Assembly (NCBI GenBank): GCA_050486405.1
Contig: JBJHDF010000005.1
Coordinates: 98,259 to 162,258 of the forward strand
Length of the DNA: 64,000 nt
Reading direction: 5' to 3'
Source: JBJHDF01 sp050486405
GTDB lineage: Bacteria; Pseudomonadota; Gammaproteobacteria; Pseudomonadales; Cellvibrionaceae
Position 1 is the first letter of the stretch; every line of letters starts with the position of its first letter. Of this stretch, positions 51,426 to 60,450 are shown one piece after another. Both the position numbers and the translations under genes were made by a program. A model generated the notes under the pieces. It made no database searches. It saw only the letters and a list, made by a program, of their open reading frames with translations, and was not told the origin of the DNA.

Positions 51426-53846
51426 TCAGGCAGAAGATGTGCGCGAAGCGCGTAAATTGCCGATAACTGACTCCAGGGCGCGATCAAACAGCATACTGTC
51501 GTCCAGCAAACGCAGGCGTCCGGACTGAAGCGCCAATGCCAAACCATTGCGGGTTTCTTCAGCGACTTTCATGCCCGAACGATTGACAAAAATGTACTTA
51601 CCCGTGGCCTTGATGATGGCCGCCAGACGGCAGCGGTATTTCTGTCCCGCTTCGCCCTGCATCTCAAACCAACTGCCCTGGGTAACATTGGCCGCCATCG
51701 TCAGGTAGCGGTCACCGTCATCCGGATTCGCCTGTGTCGGCTCAGCCGGAGAAACGGCCGCCATCATAGGCTGAGTGACCGCCTCGGCAGCCGCTTGCTC
51801 GGAGAGCTTCTCCGGCAGTTCGCTGGCAGCTTCCGTCCGGGGCGCCGCCGCTGGAGCTGCAGGTGCAGCGACCACAGGTGGCGCAACCGCCGGTGCCCTG
51901 GGCGCTTCAGCTACGGGCTCTTGAGCCGCTGGCTCGACGACGTTGTCGGCAGCGGGCTGGCGCGGCTGGGGAGCAGCAACTGTCGGCCGGGGAGCCTCGC
52001 CTACCGGCGTTCTGGCCGCATCGCGCAGGCGCTCCAGATGCAGAGCTTCCAACTGCTTGAACATCTGGGTCATTTTGAACGGATTGAAGGCTATGCTCTC
52101 CAGCCCCTGGCGCAACTTCTGCAGCAACACCGGCACGGTTTTCAGCAGTTTCTGGCGGCTCTGCTGATCCAGCGGCGCCACCGCACTCCACACCAGAATG
52201 CGCGCGGTTTCCAGGGAAGCCTGCCACTGCTCACTCTCGGTGCCGTGTTTCAGGCAGTCGATAAACATGACATTGGCCCAGGCATCGCGCAACAGCCGGT
52301 CGGCGGCGGAGGGCATGGCGCGGTCACCCACCAGCTGCGCCAAAGTAGCGTCCACCTGAGCCCGAGCGCGCTCGGACTTGGCCTTGCCGTCCTCGGCGTC
52401 GATGGTGCGCTGTTCGAGAATCTGCGCCCGTCGCCGGTCCTTCTCCAGAAAGGAGCGAAAATCCAGCAGCAGGGTATTGAAGATGCCCATATCAGCTTCA
52501 AAGTCGCTGATGATAGTGCCGACGATGGATTCCAATTTACTGTAGAGTCCGTCACGACGCTGGGTCGCTTCCCCGCTCTCCTGCCAACCCAGGGCGGCGG
52601 TGGCCATTTCATTGAGCAGCCGGCGGGCCGGATGGCCGCCCTTGCTGAAAAACGACTTGTCGGCAATGGCCACCTTGATCATCGGAATCTGCAGACGGCC
52701 TAACAGGGCCTTGACCGGCGCCGCCAGGTTGCGGTCGTCGAGGATAAACTCGAACATCATGCTGACCAGGTTGATGACATCCTCGTCCACCTGGTTGATG
52801 GCCGCACCCTGCTGCTGCCTGTTCAACAGGTCGTTCAGCAGGGCTCTGACATCCACCGGCCGCACTTCGCCACTGGCGGGTTGCGCCACGCCCTGATGTT
52901 GGGCCTGGGACAGCAAAGACACCAGCGCACCGCTGTCGATTTCCACGCTGGCGCCAGAAGACGCGGCCGGTGCCGCCCCTCTGGCCTGACCACCGCGACC
53001 GAGCAGATCGCGCAAGGTGTGCAGAATCTCATCGGCCTGGGCGTCGTAGCCCGCAGTCTGAGCGCTATCCGCAGCACTGGCGCCAGCGCCGTAGCGTTCG
53101 CCGGGCGGTGTGGCCTGTGTGGTTTTCTTGACCCGTGCGGTTTTCAGCGACGGCAGGATATTGGCGTCGACCAGCAACTGGTTGAGGGACTGGTACATGA
53201 CCTCCAGCGCACTCATCAACAGCTTGTCAAACAGCTTGAACAATACCAGCTTGGCCTTGACGTCCGCCTCTACCAACTCCATGGCCTCGACAAAAGCACC
53301 GCAGATCGCATCGCCACCCAGGGGATTGTTCTTCTGGTAAACCTTCACCGGCACCAGATGATCAATGCGCATGGTCAGGTGCTGTATAGGTTCGGCAAAC
53401 TGTTCGTTGACCTTGTTGGTCAGGCCCTCAACCGCAACCATCTCCTCCAGTTCATCGTTCTGAACCAGCGCCAGGTCATCCAGGGAGATATCGTCTTTCT
53501 CCGGCCTCACTTCGTCGCTGTGGGCCTCGGGATTGAGCAACCGGGCAAAATGGATGTCGATCTTGCGAAAGAAGGTGGCTTCCACGGCGCGGCGGCGCAG
53601 CCGCACTTCCCGCATGGAATCAAAGTACAGGTTCTGCTCCTGGTTGTTGACGGCCTTGTCCGCCAGTTCAAACAGGGCGTCATCGGCCTTTTCGAACAAC
53701 TCCCGCAGCACCCCCTGTAATTGCTGGCGGGCCTTGTCGCGGAGGGTATGCATAGCCGCGGGCAACCGGGCCAGGGCAACCTCTGCGGGGCCCTTGCGCT
53801 CCGCGTTGAGTCTCACGACATTCTCGCGCTCACTGTGGTCGGTCAT
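51426..53846 (-). CDS. DUF1631 protein
   Basis: 806 aa from ATG at 53846. It belongs to a proteobacterial family sometimes mislabelled thymidine phosphorylase. The N-terminal two thirds are helical; the C-terminal region contains an Ala/Pro/Val-rich linker (about 650-720) and a PilZ-like segment (WFEMQGEAGQKYRCRLAAII, FVNRSGMKVAEETRNGLALAL). Family members are suggested to be c-di-GMP effectors. In P. aeruginosa a homologue also sits beside nadC (PA4523-PA4524). It is divergent from nadC. Confidence 0.88.
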   Translation of the reverse strand: MTDHSERENVVRLNAERKGPAEVALARLPAAMHTLRDKARQQLQGVLRELFEKADDALFELADKAVNNQEQNLYFDSMREVRLRRRAVEATFFRKIDIHFARLLNPEAHSDEVRPEKDDISLDDLALVQNDELEEMVAVEGLTNKVNEQFAEPIQHLTMRIDHLVPVKVYQKNNPLGGDAICGAFVEAMELVEADVKAKLVLFKLFDKLLMSALEVMYQSLNQLLVDANILPSLKTARVKKTTQATPPGERYGAGASAADSAQTAGYDAQADEILHTLRDLLGRGGQARGAAPAASSGASVEIDSGALVSLLSQAQHQGVAQPASGEVRPVDVRALLNDLLNRQQQGAAINQVDEDVINLVSMMFEFILDDRNLAAPVKALLGRLQIPMIKVAIADKSFFSKGGHPARRLLNEMATAALGWQESGEATQRRDGLYSKLESIVGTIISDFEADMGIFNTLLLDFRSFLEKDRRRAQILEQRTIDAEDGKAKSERARAQVDATLAQLVGDRAMPSAADRLLRDAWANVMFIDCLKHGTESEQWQASLETARILVWSAVAPLDQQSRQKLLKTVPVLLQKLRQGLESIAFNPFKMTQMFKQLEALHLERLRDAARTPVGEAPRPTVAAPQPRQPAADNVVEPAAQEPVAEAPRAPAVAPPVVAAPAAPAAAPRTEAASELPEKLSEQAAAEAVTQPMMAAVSPAEPTQANPDDGDRYLTMAANVTQGSWFEMQGEAGQKYRCRLAAIIKATGKYIFVNRSGMKVAEETRNGLALALQSGRLRLLDDSMLFDRALESVIGNLRASRTSSA

Positions 53847-53952
53847 GGCAATACACCGGTATGGCTCTGATTGGTTTCCTGTCCATTGAAGTATAACCAA
53901 GCACCAACCCCTGCCCAGCACCGCATTGCAATATCGAGAGGCACATCACAAT

Positions 53953-53981
53953 TTGTTATAACCGCTTGTTGCACATATAAA
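53953..53981 (+). promoter_or_regulatory. Sigma-70 promoter for nadC
   Basis: TTGTTA (53953) and TATAAA (53976) are 17 bases apart in a stretch notably richer in A and T than the rest of the window. A second TATAAT at 54020 lacks a good -35. The nadC ATG is about 80 bases downstream of the first. Confidence 0.6.
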
Positions 53982-54063
53982 TTTTTTGCTGTTTACCGCT
54001 CAAAAAGGTACAGAATCGCTATAATGAAAAGCCGATTACTGCCCCCAATTCAGACCTGCCGCC

Positions 54064-54948
54064 ATGCCTCAGTTCCCTCGCGATACCCCCACCCAGCTCA
54101 AGGAGCACATCCGTCGCGGGGTTAGCGCGGCGCTGGATGAGGATATTGGCGACGGCGACATCAGCGCCGGGCTGATTCCGGCGACACAACGGATGCGAGC
54201 CCAGGTGCTCACCCGCGAAGACTGTATATTTTGTGGTCAATTATGGGTGGAAGAGGTATTCCGCCAACTTGACCCGGACGTCAAGCTCACCTGGCACCTG
54301 GCGGATGGTCAACCGGCGCGCGCCAACGCCTACCTATTCACCCTTGAGGGCTCGGCCCGCAGTCTGCTCACCGGCGAACGCACTGCCCTAAATTTTGTCC
54401 AACTGCTCTCCGGTGTGGCCACCGCCACCCGTCGCCTTGTGGACTGGGTGGCCCATACCGGGGTGCGCCTGCTGGATACCCGCAAAACCCTGCCCGGCCT
54501 GCGGCTGGCACAGAAGTATGCGGTCACCTGCGGCGGCGGGCACAACCACCGGCTGGGCCTGTACGACGCCTTTTTGCTCAAGGAGAACCACCTGGCGGCC
54601 GGCGGTGGCATTGCCGCCACCGTGGCCGGCGCCCGCGCCCTGGCCCCCGGGGCGCCAGTGGAAGTGGAGGTGGAAACCCTGGAGGAATTGACACAGGCAT
54701 TGGCGGCCGGGGCCGACATCATCATGCTGGACAATTTCGACCTGGACATGATGCGGCAGGCCGTGGCGCTGCGCCGCGAACACAGCGCAGCCGGGCAGGT
54801 GTTGCTGGAAGCCTCGGGCAACATCGACGAAAGTAATCTGCTGTCCGTAGCCGAAACCGGCGTGGACTGCATTTCCATAGGCGCTCTGACCAAACATTGC
54901 AGGGCCATTGATCTGTCCATGAGAATGACAAGCCAGGAGTCACTATGA
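54064..54948 (+). CDS. nadC: Quinolinate phosphoribosyltransferase (decarboxylating)
   Basis: 294 aa. It converts quinolinate and PRPP to nicotinate mononucleotide in NAD synthesis. LTGERTALNFVQLLSGVAT, DTRKTLPGLRLAQKYAVTCGG, HNHRLGLYDAFLLKENHL and MLDNFDLDMM carry the substrate-binding Arg, Lys and His residues. It starts an apparent run with mltB, whose ATG overlaps its stop by 4 bases, and faces away from the DUF1631 gene. Confidence 0.97.
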   Translation: MPQFPRDTPTQLKEHIRRGVSAALDEDIGDGDISAGLIPATQRMRAQVLTREDCIFCGQLWVEEVFRQLDPDVKLTWHLADGQPARANAYLFTLEGSARSLLTGERTALNFVQLLSGVATATRRLVDWVAHTGVRLLDTRKTLPGLRLAQKYAVTCGGGHNHRLGLYDAFLLKENHLAAGGGIAATVAGARALAPGAPVEVEVETLEELTQALAAGADIIMLDNFDLDMMRQAVALRREHSAAGQVLLEASGNIDESNLLSVAETGVDCISIGALTKHCRAIDLSMRMTSQESL

Positions 54949-56150
54949 GGTATCGCAGTTGGGCGTTGACCGCGGGTCTGCTGTTCGCCAGCCAGGCGGT
55001 ATCCGCCATGGACGAGCAAACCTTCGCCGCCTGCCTGGCGACCATTGGCAACAAGGCACAGCAGCAGGGCGTCAGCGCCTCTGTGGTGAAAACCAGTCTG
55101 GACGGCGTCAGCTTCAACGCCCGGGTGATCGAGCTGGATCGCCGCCAACCGGAGTTCACCACCAGCTTTGCCGACTATATCAACCGCCGGGTCACCACCG
55201 AGCGGGTCATTCTCGGCCGGCAACTGTTGCTCACCCATCGCGACCTGCTCGATAAGGTGGCGGCGGAGTTCGGGGTGCCCGCCCAGTACCTGATTGCCTT
55301 CTGGGGTCTGGAAACCAACTACGGCAGTTTTTTCGGCCGCATGTCCGTGCTGGATTCGCTGGCCACCCTGGCCTGTGACGAGCGCCGCAGCGACTACTTC
55401 ACCGGCGAGTTGATCGCCGCGCTGCGCATCATCGACGAAGGCGCCATCAGCCCCGAGCGCATGGAGGGTTCCTGGGCCGGCGCCATGGGCCATGTCCAGT
55501 TCATGCCCTCCGTATTTTTGCAGTACGCGGTTGACTACGACGGCGACGGCCGTCGGGATCTCTGGGGCAGCCTGCCCGACGCCATGGCGTCCGCCGGCAA
55601 CTTTCTGCGCGGCATAGGCTGGCAGACAGGCCAGCGCTGGGGCCGGGAGGTGCGCCTGCCGGAAAATTTCGCTCACTACCACGAGGCCGGTCTGCACCAG
55701 CGTAAACCCCTGGCGGAATGGGCAACACTGGGCATACGGCGGGCCGACGGCGCACCCCTGCCCCCAGCCGACCTGGACGCCTCCCTGCTGGTGCCCACCG
55801 GCCACCAGGGTCCGGCCTTTCTGGTGTACGACAACTTTCACGTCATCATGCGCTGGAACCGCTCGGAATTCTACGCGCTGTCCGTGGGTCTGCTGGCGGA
55901 CCGGGTCGCCGGGGGCGGTGGCCTGCACCGGCCGCCGCCGGAAGATGTGCCGCGCCTGAGCCGCGCCCAGGTCAAGCAGTTGCAGGAATCCCTGACCGCT
56001 GCGGGTTTCGACAGCGGCGGCACCGACGGCATTCTCGGCCCCGCCACCCGGCGGGCCATCAGCGCCTGGCAGCACGCCAACGAGCGGGTGGCCGACGGTT
56101 TCCCGGACGCCTCACTGCTGCGGGAACTGGGCGTACTCCCGGAATCGTAA
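54945..56150 (+). CDS. mltB: Lytic murein transglycosylase B-like, with peptidoglycan-binding domain
   Basis: 401 aa with a signal peptide (LTAGLLFASQAVSAM). The MltB catalytic domain has Glu123 in IAFWGLETNYGSFFG and GSWAGAMGHVQFMPSVF. A C-terminal peptidoglycan-binding module (about 330-395) has DGILGPATRRAISAWQ. It cuts the MurNAc-GlcNAc bond to leave 1,6-anhydro ends. There is no lipobox, so it should be soluble in the periplasm. The start overlaps nadC by 4 bases. Confidence 0.94.
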   Translation: MRYRSWALTAGLLFASQAVSAMDEQTFAACLATIGNKAQQQGVSASVVKTSLDGVSFNARVIELDRRQPEFTTSFADYINRRVTTERVILGRQLLLTHRDLLDKVAAEFGVPAQYLIAFWGLETNYGSFFGRMSVLDSLATLACDERRSDYFTGELIAALRIIDEGAISPERMEGSWAGAMGHVQFMPSVFLQYAVDYDGDGRRDLWGSLPDAMASAGNFLRGIGWQTGQRWGREVRLPENFAHYHEAGLHQRKPLAEWATLGIRRADGAPLPPADLDASLLVPTGHQGPAFLVYDNFHVIMRWNRSEFYALSVGLLADRVAGGGGLHRPPPEDVPRLSRAQVKQLQESLTAAGFDSGGTDGILGPATRRAISAWQHANERVADGFPDASLLRELGVLPES

Positions 56151-56205
56151 GCCGCCGGGCTTGGCCTATACTGGAGGGGTGTTTTGCCACCCGGCCAGGG
56201 AGATC

Positions 56206-56871
56206 ATGCCTGTTCGTCCACTCCGGCGCTGCTGCGCCCTGCTGCTGTTCGGTCTCGCCGGCCTGGGGTTGCTGTCCCCCGCGGCTGTGGACCAACAGCG
56301 CATGCGCGAGGTGATGCAGAGCCGCTACGGCGATGAAGGCAGCGCCATTCTCGAAGCCTGGTTCAGATTGCTGAACGACAACCGCGACCTGGCCGAAACC
56401 GAGCAGGTGGAGGCGGTCAACAGTTTCTTCAATCGCCATATCCGCTTTGCCGAAGACCGGGATATCTGGGGCGTGGAGGATTACTGGGCAACACCGTTGG
56501 AAACCCTGGGCGTGCGCCGCGGCGACTGCGAAGACTACGCCATCGCCAAATACATGTCCCTGAAAATGCTGGGCATACCCCGGGAGCGCTTGCGGCTCAT
56601 CTATGTGCGGGCGCAGTTAACCGGCGGCCACTCCCAGGCGCACATGGTGTTGGGCTACTACGCCACCACCGACGCCGCGCCACTGATCCTCGATAACCTG
56701 AACCCCCAGGTACTGCCCGCCCAACAACGCCCCGACCTGCGGCCGGTGTTCAGCTTCAACAGCGCCGGCCTCTGGGTGGGCAGCAACACCCAACCCCAGG
56801 CGGACCCCACAGCCCGGTTGTCCCGCTGGCGGGATGTGCTGCAACGTATGGAGCAGGAGGGCTTGCGCTGA
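56206..56871 (+). CDS. lapG: LapG-type transglutaminase-like cysteine protease (BTLCP)
   Basis: 221 aa from ATG at 56206 (GGGAG upstream); 15 further residues are open upstream without support. A signal peptide is followed by the bacterial transglutaminase-like fold with the triad Cys108 (RRGDCEDYAIAKY), His146 (SQAHMVLGYY) and Asp163 (ILDNL). LapG cuts the large adhesin LapA at its N-terminal TAAG site and so releases the biofilm. It is immediately upstream of lapD. The adhesin and its type I secretion genes are not in the window. Confidence 0.92.
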   Translation: MPVRPLRRCCALLLFGLAGLGLLSPAAVDQQRMREVMQSRYGDEGSAILEAWFRLLNDNRDLAETEQVEAVNSFFNRHIRFAEDRDIWGVEDYWATPLETLGVRRGDCEDYAIAKYMSLKMLGIPRERLRLIYVRAQLTGGHSQAHMVLGYYATTDAAPLILDNLNPQVLPAQQRPDLRPVFSFNSAGLWVGSNTQPQADPTARLSRWRDVLQRMEQEGLR

Positions 56872-56917
56872 TGGGCCTGTCCTGTTCAACTGATTCTTTC
56901 ACGAGGGAAGCCTTGTC

Positions 56918-58828
56918 ATGTCCTTGATCAAACAGCTATGGCTCGGAATCGCATTGCTACTGCTACTGACCTTTGGCGGCAGTTTTGCCGTCAGTACCTG
57001 GTCCGCCAAGACCTATCTGGAGCAGCAGTTGCAGCTGAAAAATATCGACAACGCTTCCTCCCTGGCGCTCTCCATCTCCCAGATGGAAAAGGACCCAGTA
57101 CTGCTGGAACTGCTGATCGCGGCCCAGTTCGATACCGGCCACTACCAGCGCATTGAGCTGCGCGACCCCCAGGGCAACCTTATCGCGGGCCGCCACTATC
57201 AGGACACGGCAGCGCGGCCGGCGCCGAGCTGGTTCATGGGACTGCTGTCGCTGGAAGCGGCACCGGGCACAGCCCAGATACAGGACGGCTGGCAGCAATT
57301 CGGCACCCTCACTCTGGAGAGTCACTCCCATTTCGCCTGGGCATCCCTCTGGCAGGGCACCCAGCGCCTGTTGCTGTGGTTTGTCATCGCCGCCCTGCTC
57401 AGCGGACTACTGGGCACCGCCGTGCTCAAATACATTTCACGCCCGCTGGACATGGTGGTGGGTCAGGCAGAGGCCATCGGCGAGCGACGCTTTGTCACCT
57501 ACCGCGAGCCCAGGACGCGGGAATTTCAGCGGGTGGTTCGGGCCATGAACAAACTCTCGAACAGCGTCCGGACCATGCTGGAACACGAGACACAACAGCT
57601 GGAGCAACTGCGCCGAGAATCCCAGCAGGACTTGCTCACCGGACTAGCCAACCGCGAGCACTTTCTCAAGCTCCTGGACAGTCTATTGCGCCGCGAGGAC
57701 AGCGACCGCAGCGGTACCCTGCTGATCGCCCGGGTGCGGAACCTGCCGGAACTCAACCGTCGCCTGGGACATCGCCAGACCGATCGGGCGCTGCAGGATA
57801 TCGCCGCCGTCTTTCACCTGCTCAGCAACAATCATCCGGGCAGCCACGCCGGCCGGTTGAACGGCAGCGATTTTGTGTTTATGGCACCGGGCCCGGTGAC
57901 TGTGCTGGGCACGGAACTCGCACGACTGCTGGACGATCAACTGCGCCAGCAGACCCTGTCCGATGTAGCCCTGCCCGTGGCCGGTTGCAGCTACAGCGGT
58001 GGCGACACGCGGGTGGGCCTGCTCACTCGTCTGGATGGCGCGCTGGCCGAAGCCGAACAGAAAGGTGACCGGGCACTGGTGATACTCGACGAACCGGGCA
58101 GCCACTTCAGTCACAGTCCCGATCAGTGGCGCACACTGCTCAACCAGGCACTGGAGCAACAGCGACTGCAACTGGGTCAATTCGCCGTCAATCGGATGAA
58201 CGGTGAACTGCTGCATCTGGAGGCGCCGGTGCGCCTGGAATTGGACGGCCAATGGCAACCCGCCGGCCATTTCATTTCCTGGGCCAATCGCCTGAAACTG
58301 ATGCCGGCCATCGACTTGTTAGTGGTGCGTGCCGCGCTGGAACAACTGGACAGCCGCGATACCTCCCTGGCCATCAACCTCTCCGAAGATTCCCTCCGCG
58401 ACGCCTGGTTCCGCAACCACTTGACTACCGAGCTGGCGGCGGTGCCGGACAAGGCCGCCCGGCTGTGGCTTGAGCTTCCGGAAGCCTGCGCCCTGCGGCA
58501 CAGGGAGGATCTGCGCGCCTTTTGCGCACTGGTGACACCGCTGGGGTGCCGGGTGGGGCTGGAACATGTGGGAGCGGCATTCACCTACCTCAAGGATCTG
58601 CAGGATCTCGGCCTGCACTACCTGAAGGTGGACCGGGCGCTGGTTCACGCCCTGGACAGCGATCCGGGCAACAGCAGCTTTCTACAGAGCCTGTGCCGCA
58701 TCGGCCATTCCCTGGGCATATTGATGATTGCGGAAGGAGTGGAGACAGCGGAGGAAATAGAGGCTCTGCAACAAGTCGGCATAGACGCCGTCACCGGTCC
58801 GGGCGTGAAAAATCCGATCGGCGACTGA
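56918..58828 (+). CDS. lapD: LapD-type c-di-GMP receptor
   Basis: 636 aa. Two membrane helices (LLLLLTFGGSFAVS; LLLWFVIAALLSGLLGT) flank a periplasmic LapD domain (about 25-150); HAMP, a degenerate GGDEF (NGSDF at 315-319) and a degenerate EAL domain lacking the EAL triplet follow. Such a protein does not make or hydrolyse c-di-GMP but binds it and sequesters LapG in the periplasm. At low c-di-GMP LapG is freed and the adhesin is cut. It lies 46 bases after lapG. Confidence 0.9.
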   Translation: MSLIKQLWLGIALLLLLTFGGSFAVSTWSAKTYLEQQLQLKNIDNASSLALSISQMEKDPVLLELLIAAQFDTGHYQRIELRDPQGNLIAGRHYQDTAARPAPSWFMGLLSLEAAPGTAQIQDGWQQFGTLTLESHSHFAWASLWQGTQRLLLWFVIAALLSGLLGTAVLKYISRPLDMVVGQAEAIGERRFVTYREPRTREFQRVVRAMNKLSNSVRTMLEHETQQLEQLRRESQQDLLTGLANREHFLKLLDSLLRREDSDRSGTLLIARVRNLPELNRRLGHRQTDRALQDIAAVFHLLSNNHPGSHAGRLNGSDFVFMAPGPVTVLGTELARLLDDQLRQQTLSDVALPVAGCSYSGGDTRVGLLTRLDGALAEAEQKGDRALVILDEPGSHFSHSPDQWRTLLNQALEQQRLQLGQFAVNRMNGELLHLEAPVRLELDGQWQPAGHFISWANRLKLMPAIDLLVVRAALEQLDSRDTSLAINLSEDSLRDAWFRNHLTTELAAVPDKAARLWLELPEACALRHREDLRAFCALVTPLGCRVGLEHVGAAFTYLKDLQDLGLHYLKVDRALVHALDSDPGNSSFLQSLCRIGHSLGILMIAEGVETAEEIEALQQVGIDAVTGPGVKNPIGD

Positions 58829-58886
58829 CGTTACACAGCCCATCCCTGGGCCGCTGAAGAGTTTGCGCCGCGAGCGCTTTGGGCAT

Positions 58887-60305
58887 TTACTCTGGAGAAA
58901 TTGTTAGGCTGCGGAAGGTAGGCGAGCCACTGCGGGACAAGAGCACCGGCACGGCCCTGTCTTCCGGCAGTTCCTCCAGCACCCGCTGGTAGTCCTCCAG
59001 CGACTCTATCTGGTGAAAGCCCAATTGCTGAATCACGTCGCCCGGCCGCAAGCCAGCCCGAGCCGCCGGGCTGTCCGCCTGCACTTCCTGAATCACCACG
59101 CCACTGTCAACCTGCACCCGCTGACTCAAGCGCTCGTCCAGTTCCTGCACCACCAGCCCGAGGCGATCTGCGCCATTGTCCGGTTGCGTCGGCGAAGGCG
59201 TACGCGGCGCGTCCTCGGTGGCCAGGGCGCCCAGCGTCACCGCAACCAACTGCTCACGGCCCTGGCGCATCACCGTAACCGGCACCTCGGTATCGGGCGG
59301 TGTGCGCCCAACCAGATGCGGCAGTTCCCTTGAAGACGGCACCTCATTGGCGCCAAAGCGGACAATCACATCACCCACCTTCAGGCCCGAGCGCTCCGCT
59401 GGGCCGTTGGGCTCCATTTGGGCAATCAAGGCGCCGCTGGGTTTATCCAATCCAAAGGAGTCCGCCAGATCCCGATCCACCTCCTGAATCACCACCCCCA
59501 GCCAACCGCGCTCCACGCGACCGCTGGCCTGCAACTGCGCCACCACATCCTGAGCCACCCCCGAAGGGATGGCAAAGGACAGCCCGATGGAGCCGCCGGT
59601 ACGGGTGTAAATCTGGGAATTGATACCCACCACTTCGCCCCTGAGGTTGAACAGCGGCCCGCCGGAATTGCCGGGATTGATGGCCACGTCGGTTTGGATA
59701 AAAGGCACATAGGTGGAACGGTCCTGCTGACGCGATGGAATGCTGCGACCGATGGCACTGACAATCCCCACACTGGCGGAATAATCCAGGCCAAAGGGTG
59801 AGCCAATGGCCAGCACCCACTCGCCCACCCGCACACTGTCGGGTTCGGCAAAGGTCAGCACCGGCAGGTCCTCCGCCGTGATTTTCAGCAACGCCAGATC
59901 CGAGCGCGAGTCGCTGCCCACCACTTCGGCATCAAACTCGCGCCGGTCGATCAGGCGCACCACAATTTCATCGGCGCCATCCACCACATGGTGGTTGGTC
60001 AGCACATAGCCGTCCTTGGAGATAATAAACCCCGAGCCCATGGAGCGCACTTCGCGCTCCGGCAGCGCGGGGGGCTCAAACAGGTGACGAAAAATATCCG
60101 GAATGTCATGATGCTGAGATAGCGGTGGCTGACCCCGCCGTCGGCTGGACGCACGCTCCACTGTACTGATTTTCACCACCGCCGGTGAGTGCTGTTCGAT
60201 CAGATCGGTAAAGTCCGGCAAACCCCGCGTGTTTGCCTGGGCGGGCGCTACTATCAGCGCCGCCAAAAAAACCAAACTCCAGATTCTAAGTGTTGCTGGC
60301 AACAT
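58887..60305 (-). CDS. mucD: Do-family periplasmic serine protease with two PDZ domains (MucD/DegP-like)
   Basis: 472 aa from ATG at 60305 (GGGAG upstream). A signal peptide (about 1-24) precedes the trypsin-like domain with triad His106 (TNHHVVDGA), Asp136 (DSRSDLALLK) and Ser214 (PGNSGGPLFN). Two PDZ domains (about 265-345 and 390-465) follow. It degrades misfolded envelope proteins and, in pseudomonads, restrains the sigma-E (AlgU) response. A sigma-E-like promoter lies upstream. It faces lapD. Confidence 0.94.
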   Translation of the reverse strand: MLPATLRIWSLVFLAALIVAPAQANTRGLPDFTDLIEQHSPAVVKISTVERASSRRRGQPPLSQHHDIPDIFRHLFEPPALPEREVRSMGSGFIISKDGYVLTNHHVVDGADEIVVRLIDRREFDAEVVGSDSRSDLALLKITAEDLPVLTFAEPDSVRVGEWVLAIGSPFGLDYSASVGIVSAIGRSIPSRQQDRSTYVPFIQTDVAINPGNSGGPLFNLRGEVVGINSQIYTRTGGSIGLSFAIPSGVAQDVVAQLQASGRVERGWLGVVIQEVDRDLADSFGLDKPSGALIAQMEPNGPAERSGLKVGDVIVRFGANEVPSSRELPHLVGRTPPDTEVPVTVMRQGREQLVAVTLGALATEDAPRTPSPTQPDNGADRLGLVVQELDERLSQRVQVDSGVVIQEVQADSPAARAGLRPGDVIQQLGFHQIESLEDYQRVLEELPEDRAVPVLLSRSGSPTFRSLTISPE

Positions 60306-60371
60306 GCCTACTCCCCATGTGTCAGTCATTGTCTGTAAAGCGCCACACATTGCAAAACAGCGGCGCGGGGT

Positions 60372-60399
60372 TTTGACCAGATGTGGGGGTGATAATTCC
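60372..60399 (-). promoter_or_regulatory. Sigma-E-like promoter for mucD
   Basis: On the minus strand GGAATTA, exactly 15 bases, then GTCAAA, close to the sigma-E/AlgU consensus GGAACTT-N15-GTCTAA. Transcription would start near 60365, about 60 bases before the mucD ATG. degP-type genes are classic sigma-E targets. Confidence 0.6.
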
Positions 60400-60450
60400 C
60401 CATATCAAGGAATCAGGGAAAAGGGAATATAGAGGGGTGAGCGAGTGGCT

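Noticed and set aside
54330..56075. 581-codon open frame opposite nadC and mltB
   Set aside because: Antisense shadow covering two certain genes.
56918..58828. Degenerate GGDEF and EAL as signs of a decayed cyclase/phosphodiesterase
   Set aside because: The frame is intact and loss of both catalytic motifs is the normal state of LapD receptors.
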